From assembly GCA_964397995.1 (NCBI GenBank), contig CAYNLG010000017.1, positions 1 to 57,379 of the forward strand: DNA of 57,379 nucleotides, given 5' to 3'. This document shows, in pieces, positions 1 through 7,673 of this stretch. Both the position numbers and the translations under genes were made by a program. This DNA is from CAYNLG01 sp964397995. Its GTDB lineage: Bacteria > Planctomycetota > Phycisphaerae > FEN-1346. Below the pieces are notes generated by a model that was not told where the DNA came from, searched no databases, and saw only the letters and a program-made list of their open reading frames with translations. How positions within the stretch are numbered: the first letter of the stretch is position 1; each line of letters starts with the position of its first letter.

Positions 1-35
1 GGCCCGCGCAGGCAAGCCTCGCCGGAAGGAGCCCC

Positions 36-1394
36 ATGGCCGACCGACCGAACCTCCTCGTCATCCTATGCGATCAGTTCCGCCACGACTGGCTCGGCTA
101 CGCGGGCGCCGACCACGTCGCGACCCCCAACCTCGACCGCCTGGCGGCGCGCGGCCGCGTCTTCACCCAGTGCACGACGAACTCGCCCGTGTGCGCCCCC
201 GCGCGGATCGGTCTGGCGACCGGCCTGCGGCCCCATCGCATGGGGGCGCTCAACAACCACGCCTTCCTTCCCCTCAGCCGCCCGACGTACTACCAGCGGC
301 TCCGCGACCACGGGTATCACGTCGGGTGCGTCGGCAAGCTCGACCTCGCCAAGCCCGACGGTTTCAACGGCACGGGGGGCAACCGGCCCTGGACCTACGG
401 GTGGGGGTTCACGCATCCGCTGGAGTGCGAGGGCAAGATGCACGCGGGGCGCGGCAATCCGCCGAACGGGCCGTACACGGCGTGGCTCCGGGAGCAGGGC
501 CTCCTGGAGGCGTTCACCGAGGACTATTCCGAGCGGTCCGGCCAGTGGTCGGTCGGCGTCCTGCGGCCGAGTGTCGTCCCGACCGAGGCCTTCGAGGACG
601 TCTTTATCGCTCGCAAGGCGTGCGAGATGATGCAGGGCTTCTCCGACGAGTTCCCGTGGCACCTGTTCGTCAGCTTCGTCGGGCCGCACAACCCCTTCGA
701 TCCGCCCGAGGAGTACGCCGCGCGCTACGCCGACGCCGACATGCCGGACGCGCTGCCTGTCAACCCCGACGTCCGGCCCCACCGGTACCCGGTCTGGCCC
801 GACTACCGGGACGCGGAGAAGGTGCGAGCGGCGCGGCGGCTGTACTCGGGCTACGTGACACTCCTCGACGACCAGGTCGGCCGCCTCCTCGAGACGCTAG
901 AGCGGACCGGCCAGGCCGAGAACACGCACGTCTGCTTCGCCGCCGACCACGGCGAGATGCTCGGCGACCACGCCCGCTTCACCAAGAGCGTCCACTACGA
1001 GGCGTCGCTGCGCGTGCCGCTGGTGGTGGCCGGCCCGGGCATCGCCCCCGGCCGGTCCGACGCCCTGGTCGAACTCAGCGACGTGAACCCGACGCTCTGC
1101 GACTTGGCCGGCGTCGGGCCGATTCCCCGCACCGACGCCCGCTCGCTCCTGCCGCTGCTGCGCGGCGAGACGGCCGAGCACCGCGAGGAGGCCGTCGCGA
1201 CACTTCTGGCCGACTATTGCCTCCGCACCCGCGAGTGGAAGCTCATCGCCGGCAACGAGGGCGTGCCCGAACTCTATCACCTGGCGGACGACCCCGATGA
1301 GCAGGTCGACCTGGCCGCCGACCGGGTCGAGGTGGTGGCCGACCTCGGCCGCCGCATGTGGGCCCGCCTCCTCGAAGGCCAGGCCCTGCGCTAG
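36..1394 (+). CDS. Formylglycine-dependent sulfatase
   Basis: This 452-residue protein belongs to the type I sulfatase family, which hydrolyses sulfate esters, commonly on sulfated glycans. The N-terminus carries the metal-binding strand with D13 and Q14, and the CxPxR signature is C53-A-P-A-R57, where C53 would be converted to formylglycine. A DHGEMLGDH block near residue 305 supplies further metal ligands, followed by a conserved lysine (FTKSVHYE). AAGGAG at 26-31 lies four bases before the ATG. No signal peptide is visible, so the enzyme may be cytoplasmic or use an unrecognised export route. The stop is 32 bp from the next sulfatase, so the two are probably co-transcribed. The exact substrate cannot be read from the sequence. 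Confidence 0.93.
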   Translation: MADRPNLLVILCDQFRHDWLGYAGADHVATPNLDRLAARGRVFTQCTTNSPVCAPARIGLATGLRPHRMGALNNHAFLPLSRPTYYQRLRDHGYHVGCVGKLDLAKPDGFNGTGGNRPWTYGWGFTHPLECEGKMHAGRGNPPNGPYTAWLREQGLLEAFTEDYSERSGQWSVGVLRPSVVPTEAFEDVFIARKACEMMQGFSDEFPWHLFVSFVGPHNPFDPPEEYAARYADADMPDALPVNPDVRPHRYPVWPDYRDAEKVRAARRLYSGYVTLLDDQVGRLLETLERTGQAENTHVCFAADHGEMLGDHARFTKSVHYEASLRVPLVVAGPGIAPGRSDALVELSDVNPTLCDLAGVGPIPRTDARSLLPLLRGETAEHREEAVATLLADYCLRTREWKLIAGNEGVPELYHLADDPDEQVDLAADRVEVVADLGRRMWARLLEGQALR

Positions 1395-1426
1395 GCCGCA
1401 CCTGACAAGCCAAGCCGGGAGAAACG

Positions 1427-2779
1427 ATGCCCCAGACCGACCCCCGCCCGAACGTAATCTGGATCTTCGGCGACCAGCACCGCGCCCAGGCCCAGGGCCA
1501 CATGGGCGACCCGAACGTGCGGACGCCGAACCTCGATTGCCTGGCCGAAGAGGGCGTGACCTTCACGCGGGCCGTCGCGGGGTGCCCGTGGTGCAGCCCG
1601 TTCCGCGGGTCGCTCCTGTCGAGCCGCTACGTCCACAACACGGTGACCGAGACGCCCGGCCGGCTCGACCCGTCGCTGCCGACGGTGGCCCGGCCCTTCG
1701 GCGACGCCGGCTACGACACCGCCTGGTTCGGCAAGTGGCACCTGGACGGGCCGATGCCCGGCGAGCCGGCGAACCGGCGGGTGATTCCGCGGGAGCGCCG
1801 CGGCGGGTTCACCACCTGGATCGGCTACGAGAACAATAACAACCCGCGCTTCACCTATGTCCACGGCCACCAGGGCGAGACGGAGGTCGAGCCCTACCTG
1901 CTCCCCGGCTTCGAGACCGATGCCCTGGCCGACCTCCTGATCGACTACCTTCGGCGCAAGGCCGAGGACGGCCGGCCCTTCTTTGCCACCCTCAGCGTCC
2001 AGCCGCCGCACGTCCCATACTACACGGCCCCCGAGCGGTGGCAGCGGCCGCACAACATGGGCAACGTCCGCCTCCGGCCGAACGTCCCGGCTATCCCGCG
2101 CATCCAGGAGTCCGCGCGCCACGACCTGGCCGGCTACTACGCCCTCATCGAGAACCTCGACGGGAACGTCGGCCGCGTCAAGGACGCCCTCCGCGAGGCG
2201 GGCCTCCTGGACTACACGCACATCCTCTTTTTCAGCGACCATGGCGACATGCACGGCTCCCACGGCCGCTGGCAGAAGTCGACGCCCTGGGAAGAGTCGA
2301 TCCGCATCCCCTTCATCATGTCCGGCATGCGGCCGCACACGCGGCACACGGGGATGATGCGGACGGGGGCGCCTGTCAATCACGTGGACATCGCGCCGAC
2401 GTCGCTGGGCCTGTGCGGCCTCGACGTGCCGGACTGGATGAAGGGTTACGATTACTCGGCCTACCGCGACCCGGTCGTAAAGAAGGCGTCCCTGCCGGCC
2501 GACGGCGAGCCGGACTCCGCCTACCTCCAGCACTGCGCCCGCAAGCGCCACCCGGGCTGCATGGACCGGACGTGGCGGGGCCTCGTCACGCGCGACGGCT
2601 GGAAGTACGTCGTCAGCGACGGGTTCCCGTACCTGATGGTCAACCTGAACGAGGACCCGCACGAGCTGAACAACCTGGCCCTGGACCCGGCGTATGAGGA
2701 GGAACGCCGGCGTCTGCAGGGGCGCCTGGCCCGGTGGATGGACGAGGTGGACGACCCGTACCCGCTGCCGGAGCTGTGA
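1427..2779 (+). CDS. Formylglycine-dependent sulfatase, second copy
   Basis: This 450-residue sulfatase has the CxPxR signature as C56-S-P-F-R60, an N-terminal metal motif (FGDQH, residues 14-18) and a DHGDMHGSHGRW block in the second half. It is related to, but clearly diverged from, the upstream sulfatase, so the pair probably acts on different sulfate positions of one glycan rather than being a recent duplication. A GGGAGAAA ribosome-binding site precedes the ATG. No export signal is visible. The gene is the last of the sulfatase pair; the next gene has its own promoter and different base composition. Substrate is unknown. Confidence 0.93.
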   Translation: MPQTDPRPNVIWIFGDQHRAQAQGHMGDPNVRTPNLDCLAEEGVTFTRAVAGCPWCSPFRGSLLSSRYVHNTVTETPGRLDPSLPTVARPFGDAGYDTAWFGKWHLDGPMPGEPANRRVIPRERRGGFTTWIGYENNNNPRFTYVHGHQGETEVEPYLLPGFETDALADLLIDYLRRKAEDGRPFFATLSVQPPHVPYYTAPERWQRPHNMGNVRLRPNVPAIPRIQESARHDLAGYYALIENLDGNVGRVKDALREAGLLDYTHILFFSDHGDMHGSHGRWQKSTPWEESIRIPFIMSGMRPHTRHTGMMRTGAPVNHVDIAPTSLGLCGLDVPDWMKGYDYSAYRDPVVKKASLPADGEPDSAYLQHCARKRHPGCMDRTWRGLVTRDGWKYVVSDGFPYLMVNLNEDPHELNNLALDPAYEEERRRLQGRLARWMDEVDDPYPLPEL

Positions 2780-2822
2780 CGATGGCGCACCGCGGAGGGC
2801 GTTGCATGCAGGCGTTTTCTGT

Positions 2823-2851
2823 TTGACGCCCACCGGTTGCGCGGGTATATA
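2823..2851 (+). promoter_or_regulatory. Sigma70-like promoter of the HEPN/SecB-like cassette
   Basis: TTGACG at 2823-2828 and TATATA at 2846-2851 are separated by 17 bp. An overlapping TATACT at 2848-2853 would give a 19-bp spacer. It lies about 50 bp upstream of the HEPN gene and is the best promoter match seen in the window, implying the three genes are transcribed independently of the sulfatases. Confidence 0.7.
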
Positions 2852-2892
2852 CTCCAGCCTTCCCGCGGCGGCTAGGCCCCCGTACAATGTGT

Positions 2893-2898
2893 GGAGGT
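2893..2898 (+). promoter_or_regulatory. Shine-Dalgarno site that sets a TTG start
   Basis: GGAGGT ends six bases before TTG at 2905. The ATG at 2887 lies upstream of this site and the ATGs at 2917 and 2920 are too far from it, so TTG 2905 is the preferred start of the HEPN gene. Confidence 0.65.
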
Positions 2899-2904
2899 CA
2901 GGCG

Positions 2905-3321
2905 TTGGCACACCCGATGATGGTGAAGGCGTTGGCGGGCCTTCATGCGGCCGAAATGCTTGCTAAGGAGGATCATCTGTACGACGATGCTACCAGCAGG
3001 CTGTACTATGCTCTTTATCACGCCTGTTGGGCCTTCTTGCAAACAAGAACCATGCCTGTGGCCTTTGATTCCAGGCCAGGATACGAAGGCACTGAGCCCG
3101 GCTCTTACGACCATAGGTTGCTAGAGGAAAAGTTAGAAAGGCATCAGGCGTTCCGTGATACCGTTGGCGGCCAATGGCGCCGGCTCTTGGGTCGGGCGAA
3201 GCGCTATCGCGTCATTGCCGACTATCGTCCGGAGTGCGTCGGGGCGCACAGGTTTGATAGCCTGATGAACGAGCTACCTGAGGCCGTGCAGGGGCTCAGG
3301 ACTTTGCTGAGCGAGAACTGA
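2905..3321 (+). CDS. HEPN-domain protein (UPF0332-like)
   Basis: A 138-residue all-alpha protein with the hallmarks of small HEPN proteins of the UPF0332 type: an SRLYYALYHA helix at 31-40, a YDHRLLEEKL segment at 68-77 and an RVIADY motif at 102-107. R108 and H115 are separated by six residues, which formally satisfies the RX4-6H pattern of HEPN ribonucleases, though its position makes the catalytic assignment uncertain. The start is TTG, chosen because of GGAGGT six bases upstream. HEPN proteins are often toxins or RNases paired with an antitoxin. The stop is one base before the next ATG, so translation is probably coupled. Codon use is clearly more AT-rich than in the flanking sulfatases, suggesting acquisition by transfer. 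Toxic activity is inference. Confidence 0.75.
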   Translation: MAHPMMVKALAGLHAAEMLAKEDHLYDDATSRLYYALYHACWAFLQTRTMPVAFDSRPGYEGTEPGSYDHRLLEEKLERHQAFRDTVGGQWRRLLGRAKRYRVIADYRPECVGAHRFDSLMNELPEAVQGLRTLLSEN

Positions 3322-3322
3322 C

Positions 3323-3832
3323 ATGGACATGCGGCGTGTGGTATACAGATGGTCTGGGGCGGACGGTGCTTCTTCGTCGGCAAAGCGCGTCATTCAGCGT
3401 GCCTTGTCGGATGTGGTCCAAGCGTTCCCAGGTGTGGTCTCGGACGTGCGCCCACTCAGTTTTGCGGCGGCGGCTGAGTTTGGTGCTGACTGGATCGTTG
3501 ATGTCTTCTTCGTGCCCTCGGCGCACCTCATGCGCTTTGAGGATTGGGTTGACACGTTGACTGCTAACCTTCATGACACGCATGGGCTGCATGTGATGAT
3601 TCTTGGGCACACGCGGGAGGCTACCGAGGCCTACTACCTGGAGGGACTCCCCGGACGTGGGTCTCTTGAGGAGGGTTGCCAGGAGTTGGGTCTGGCGCTA
3701 TCAGTCACAACTCGGTTCGTGAAGCGCGAAGAAGGGCCTTCGTGGTCATCGCAGGGCTTGCCCTCTGTTGCCTATGAATGCCTTGATTTTGCCGCGAGCC
3801 CCGACGACTGCGCTCCTCGGAGGGCGGCCTAG
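3323..3832 (+). CDS. Unrecognised protein between HEPN and SecB-like genes
   Basis: I do not recognise this 169-residue protein. It looks like a soluble alpha/beta protein: a basic N-terminus, a central hydrophobic strand (DWIVDVFFVP) and a second strand (GLHVMILGH), then a polar tail of about 40 residues ending CAPRRAA. It lacks the GSxxxG and DxD motifs of MNT nucleotidyltransferase antitoxins, and no transmembrane segment or helix-turn-helix is evident. It starts one base after the HEPN stop and ends two bases before the SecB-like start, so the three are a tight operon. By position it could be the antitoxin or the chaperone client of the cassette; this is inference. A second in-frame ATG at 3329 is an alternative start. 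Confidence 0.7.
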   Translation: MDMRRVVYRWSGADGASSSAKRVIQRALSDVVQAFPGVVSDVRPLSFAAAAEFGADWIVDVFFVPSAHLMRFEDWVDTLTANLHDTHGLHVMILGHTREATEAYYLEGLPGRGSLEEGCQELGLALSVTTRFVKREEGPSWSSQGLPSVAYECLDFAASPDDCAPRRAA

Positions 3833-3834
3833 CC

Positions 3835-4314
3835 ATGGGCGATGCCGGACCAGAAGCCAACCTTGAGCCTTTCCCGGTCCAGGTTGGGACGGTCGTGCCC
3901 ATCCGCGTGGACTTCGAGGCCTTCGTGGCCCCTGAAGCCGCCAAACCCCCGATGTACCACGACCCTGAAGACGTTGGTTTCCGGGTGAACATGAAGTATC
4001 GCGTTGACGAGTCAGAGGGGATGGTCATCGCCGAAGCCGATGTCCAGTTCGGCGATGCGCCCGCTGATGAACAGGGCGCGGACGAGGCCAAGCGGCCCAA
4101 GCCCGCCTACCGCCTGACGGTTGCTGCGGCGGCGTCCTTTGCCTATGATCCGCAGGCCATGAGCAAGGCCGAGGTAGAAACGTGGTGCGCCAAGGGGGCA
4201 ATATATATCTTGACACCGTATTTGCGCGAACTTGTGTTTTCGATGACGGCCCGCAGTGGTTTCCCCGCCATCTCTATGCCCCTGGTAACCGTACCTGTTT
4301 TTCGCAAGGCGTGA
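3835..4314 (+). CDS. SecB-like chaperone
   Basis: This 159-residue protein matches the length and the most conserved part of SecB, the export chaperone that holds preproteins unfolded. The C-terminal segment has the SecB pattern PYxRE (128-132), SM (136-137), R140 and FP (143-144), which in E. coli SecB is the helix and following strand around PYARE...SM..RG.FPQ. The N-terminal half has the alternating strand pattern expected of the SecB fold, and an acidic insertion lies around 74-88. The last gene of the three-gene cassette, it starts two bases after the previous stop with GGAGGG about 10 bp upstream. SecB is typical of Proteobacteria; outside them stand-alone SecB-like proteins are often dedicated chaperones of toxin-antitoxin modules such as M. 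tuberculosis Rv1957. That role here is inference. Confidence 0.8.
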   Translation: MGDAGPEANLEPFPVQVGTVVPIRVDFEAFVAPEAAKPPMYHDPEDVGFRVNMKYRVDESEGMVIAEADVQFGDAPADEQGADEAKRPKPAYRLTVAAAASFAYDPQAMSKAEVETWCAKGAIYILTPYLRELVFSMTARSGFPAISMPLVTVPVFRKA

Positions 4315-4361
4315 GAAATGGTAGGCTGTGCCCGGGCGGCCCCGACCACGCGGCTTCAGTC

Positions 4362-6308
4362 TCAGGGCCCCGCCAGCCGCTCCCGCCACGGTGACCGCGG
4401 GCCCGCGTCGTCGGCCAACTCCTCGATGCCCGCGTGCAGCGCCTTCGGGGGCTCGCCGCGCACTCGCACCGTCACCACCGTGTTGCCGTCGCTCGTAATC
4501 TTCTCGGGCGGCGTATCGTTGAAGCGGAGCGCCGGCAGGCCCGGGCTCACCGCCAGCACATTCTCCTGGACCAGGATCTCGTGGCACTTGTGGAACCGCA
4601 GCGGGCTTCGGTCCAGTCCGTACAGTACGTTCCGCGCGATGACGATGCCCGTCGTCCCCTGGTCGAGGAACATGCCGTTCGATTCGGCCCGGCCGGTGTT
4701 GCGCGGCACGTCGTGGATGAGGTTCGCGACGAGTTCTGTTCCCGGTTGCCGCCCCAGCGTGTAGATGCCGCCCCCGTCGCTCAGCACCTGCATCACGTGG
4801 TGGATGTGGTTGTACGCGATGCGGTTGCCGGCGGCCGGGGTCGTGCGCGGCACGGGCCCGACCTTCGGGCTCCACCACATCCAGCCGACGCTCACGCCCG
4901 TGTACGGCGTGTGGCGGACCGTGTTATGCACCGCCCGGGTGTCGGCGGCCAGGCCGATCCAGATGCCGACGGCCCCGAAGAACTGCTGCCCCACCGCCTC
5001 GATGAGCGAATCGCGCACCGCGTTGCCGCGCGCCGCCTCCGCCGTGGCCCCCGGCGCCCGCCACCAGGGCGTGCCGTCCTCGGCCTGGCGCTCCTGGCCC
5101 TCGCCGATCATGACCCCGTTGCCGCCCACGTCGTGCAGGTGGCAGCCCTCGACGACGTTGCCCTTGCACGTGCGTCCGAACCAGACCCCGGAGCCGTCGG
5201 CGTGCCGCACCGTGCACCCCCTGAGGGCGCACCCCTCGGTCCGCTCGAAGCGCAGGGCGGGCTCGACCCAGCCGCGGTCCCACCCGGGCCGGTCGTCACC
5301 GGCCTCGTTCGCCTCGTTGAAGCTGGCGGCCTGGCGGCCCAGGTACCGGCCGCCCGGGAGCGGGAAGGCGGTATGCTCGAAGACCAGGCCCTCCAGATGC
5401 AGCCGCCGCACCGGCCGGTCCGCGTCGCCGCGCACTTCCACAAGGCGCGTCGCCGCCGGCGCGATGACCTCGGCCTGGGCCGGGGCGGGCGGGTCGTCCG
5501 GCCGGGGTCTGTACCGGAGCGTCCCGTCGGCTGCCAGGTGCCACTCGCCGGGCGCGTCGAGGAACGCGGCCGCGCCCTCCAGCCAGTACCTCGGGTGCGG
5601 CTCGAACCAGTCCATGGCGGCCCAGTTCATCGGCCCGCCGACCTGGCCGACGACGGTCAGCGTCCGCGTCGCCTCGTCGATTTGCCGGACGGGCACCCGC
5701 GAGATCGACCAGTCGTGAAAGAAGACGAGTTCGATGCGCTCCGCGTCCGGCCAGGCGCGGAGGTCCCCCTCGCGGTAGCGGAAGTGGGTCCGCTTGTCCT
5801 CGCCGACCGCCTCGACGCGGAAGTGCCCGGCGTTCGGATGGCGGGCGCGGACCGCCCGCCGTCCGCCGACGTGGAGCTGCCGGAACGTCCGGTCGGGCGG
5901 GACCGTGGTCTGCCACGTGCCGTCCTCGGCGACGGTCCAGTCGGTGATCGGCTTCCCCCCGCTCACAACCGGTCTCTCGCCCGGGGCGGCCCGGTAGACG
6001 ACGCGGTGGAGGTCGGTGCCCCCGTCCTCGGGCGTGAAAACGAGCGGCCCGGAGAGGCGATACACCCCGCCGCGCACACGCACCAGCAGATCGGCCTCCA
6101 GCCCCGCGGCGACCCGCTCCCGCACGGCCTCCTTGGCCCGCTGGAGCGTGGCGAAGGGCTTTTGCGACGAGCCCGGCCCGCCGTCGTCCCCGTCCGGCGC
6201 GACCACGAACGCCGGTGCCGGGTCGGCGGCACATGCCGACGTGGCCACAAGCAGCACACCCAACCCCACGACGAAGAACCACACGATGGCAAGCGGTACG
6301 GCCTCCAT
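4362..6308 (-). CDS. Secreted right-handed parallel beta-helix protein
   Basis: A 648-residue secreted protein. A hydrophobic N-terminal segment (about residues 5-27, ending near ACAADP) is a signal peptide or anchor. The next segment (FVVAPDGDDGGPGSS.KPFATLQRA) is the usual opening of pectate-lyase-like beta-helix proteins, and the middle contains short repeats with G/N-V-V-E-G and H-x-V-G-G-N-G-V patterns typical of helix coils. Members bind or cleave polysaccharides; no catalytic residues could be assigned. AGGAGGG lies five bases before the ATG, and the gene begins 10 bp after the upstream hydrolase-like gene, so the two form an operon. Substrate unknown. Confidence 0.85.
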   Translation of the reverse strand: MEAVPLAIVWFFVVGLGVLLVATSACAADPAPAFVVAPDGDDGGPGSSQKPFATLQRAKEAVRERVAAGLEADLLVRVRGGVYRLSGPLVFTPEDGGTDLHRVVYRAAPGERPVVSGGKPITDWTVAEDGTWQTTVPPDRTFRQLHVGGRRAVRARHPNAGHFRVEAVGEDKRTHFRYREGDLRAWPDAERIELVFFHDWSISRVPVRQIDEATRTLTVVGQVGGPMNWAAMDWFEPHPRYWLEGAAAFLDAPGEWHLAADGTLRYRPRPDDPPAPAQAEVIAPAATRLVEVRGDADRPVRRLHLEGLVFEHTAFPLPGGRYLGRQAASFNEANEAGDDRPGWDRGWVEPALRFERTEGCALRGCTVRHADGSGVWFGRTCKGNVVEGCHLHDVGGNGVMIGEGQERQAEDGTPWWRAPGATAEAARGNAVRDSLIEAVGQQFFGAVGIWIGLAADTRAVHNTVRHTPYTGVSVGWMWWSPKVGPVPRTTPAAGNRIAYNHIHHVMQVLSDGGGIYTLGRQPGTELVANLIHDVPRNTGRAESNGMFLDQGTTGIVIARNVLYGLDRSPLRFHKCHEILVQENVLAVSPGLPALRFNDTPPEKITSDGNTVVTVRVRGEPPKALHAGIEELADDAGPRSPWRERLAGP

Positions 6309-6318
6309 GTGATCCCTC

Positions 6319-7545
6319 CTATGGCACCGGCACCGCGGCCGGCTTGACCTTGTGCAACTTCAGCCACGCTGCCACCATCTCCTTGTCCGGTACCCAGAAG
6401 TACGTCCTTCGCTCCCCGTCGGGCACGTCGGCGGCGCGGCGGACGAGCAGTTCCGGCTTGATCGTCCCCTGTTCGCTGTCGAGCACCGGGTGCTTCTCGT
6501 CCGGCCATGGGATGGTCTGGTAGGCCCCGTCCTTGAACCGGAACGCCATCCACTTGATCCCCAGAAGCGTCTCCGGCGCCCGCGGGTGAACCAGGTACCC
6601 GCTCGTCCGGTCCACCTGCTTGAGCGCGATCGGCTCATGGGCGTCCGGGTAGGCCCCGGCCGGGACGCGCAGGGTCAGCGCCCGGTCGAGGTACAGGGCG
6701 ATGTAGTCCCAGACCTCGAGGCAGCTGGCCGTGCCCTCCGGCACGGGCTTTCCCCAGCCCGGGCTGCCATGGGCGTCGGCATAGTTGCCGTGCCCCACGC
6801 CGGGGAGCACCACCTGGTGCGTCAGCCAGTTCGTGTTCAGGTGGTAGTTGAGCATGCATGGCCGCACATGCCGGTACCACGTGCCGGACCACTCTTCCTG
6901 GCCGTTGATGGCGAGGTGCATCGTCGACTCGTCGCCGACCTTCGACCAGCTCTCCATCGGCCACGTCGGCGTCTCGCCGTGGTACGAGATGCTGGCGATC
7001 ACGCGCTTCGGGAACCACCACGTGGTCCGGAACGGGAACCGGCCGCGCGACGACTTGCCGAACGTGATCCACGGGGCCCACCGGTACTCGGCCACGCCCG
7101 TCTTCTTGGCGACGAGGTCGAGCACCGCCTTGAAGAGGCGGTCGGCGTCCTTCGGCGGGTCGCTCCGCTCGATCACCTGGCCCCCGAAGAACCGGAGGTA
7201 CACGATACCCATCTCGTGCTTGGCCGCCACCCTTCGGACGGCGTCGTGCTCGCCCACGTGCTTCGAGTCGGTGTTGGCCGGGATGAGGAAGACGGCCCGG
7301 AGGCGCTCGGCCTTGGGCGGCGTCCAGACGAGGATGTCGGCCTTCGGCTGCTTGGCGATCTTCTCGGCATTCTTCCAGCCCTGGGTGATCTCGGTCGGCA
7401 GCTTGAAGCCGACGGGCCAGTAGGGGAGCTCTGCCCGCGACGCGCTCGCCTCGGCCGCGCCCTCTTCGGCGACGGCGGCCCCGCCAGTCGCCAGCATCAC
7501 CCCGGCCGCCAGGCCCCAGGTCCACAGGAACGTACGACGTGACAT
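6319..7545 (-). CDS. Tat-exported hydrolase-like protein
   Basis: The preferred 408-residue product starts at the ATG at 7545, where GGAGA sits just upstream, rather than at an in-frame codon 23 residues earlier. It opens with SRRTFLW and a hydrophobic stretch ending AVAEE, a twin-arginine export signal. The body resembles alpha/beta-hydrolase-fold proteins of planctomycetes: an opening strand (LRAVFLIPANTDS), a mid-protein SYHGETP turn and a late GVGHGNY segment that could hold the catalytic histidine. The nucleophile cannot be assigned with confidence, so substrate and activity are open. It is co-directional with and 10 bp from the beta-helix gene, suggesting a shared role on an extracellular polymer. 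Confidence 0.75.
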   Translation of the reverse strand: MSRRTFLWTWGLAAGVMLATGGAAVAEEGAAEASASRAELPYWPVGFKLPTEITQGWKNAEKIAKQPKADILVWTPPKAERLRAVFLIPANTDSKHVGEHDAVRRVAAKHEMGIVYLRFFGGQVIERSDPPKDADRLFKAVLDLVAKKTGVAEYRWAPWITFGKSSRGRFPFRTTWWFPKRVIASISYHGETPTWPMESWSKVGDESTMHLAINGQEEWSGTWYRHVRPCMLNYHLNTNWLTHQVVLPGVGHGNYADAHGSPGWGKPVPEGTASCLEVWDYIALYLDRALTLRVPAGAYPDAHEPIALKQVDRTSGYLVHPRAPETLLGIKWMAFRFKDGAYQTIPWPDEKHPVLDSEQGTIKPELLVRRAADVPDGERRTYFWVPDKEMVAAWLKLHKVKPAAVPVP

Positions 7546-7623
7546 CGGCGTTCTCCTTTCCGTATGTGTTCCGGTCGTCAGACGGGGCTGCGCCCCGCGC
7601 GATTCGCGCCGCACGACCCGTCC

Positions 7624-7629
7624 ATTCTA
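7624..7629 (-). promoter_or_regulatory. Candidate -10 element upstream of the Tat hydrolase gene
   Basis: Read leftward, TAGAAT occurs here in the context TGTTAGAATGG, about 80 bp before the start at 7545. The same TAGAAT hexamer precedes the lipoprotein gene and the VanZ gene. No good -35 box is visible, though the TGT just upstream could act as an extended -10. Confidence 0.35.
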
Positions 7630-7673
7630 ACAGGCCGGCGCCGCGATGGGTGCGGCGAAGCCGCTTCGGCACG

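Noticed and set aside
3323..3832. MNT-type nucleotidyltransferase antitoxin
   Set aside because: The usual HEPN partner has GSxxxG and DxD motifs; neither is present here.
4434..6347. A 637-codon plus-strand open frame
   Set aside because: Shadow of the beta-helix gene; Arg/Pro/Val-rich with no domain.
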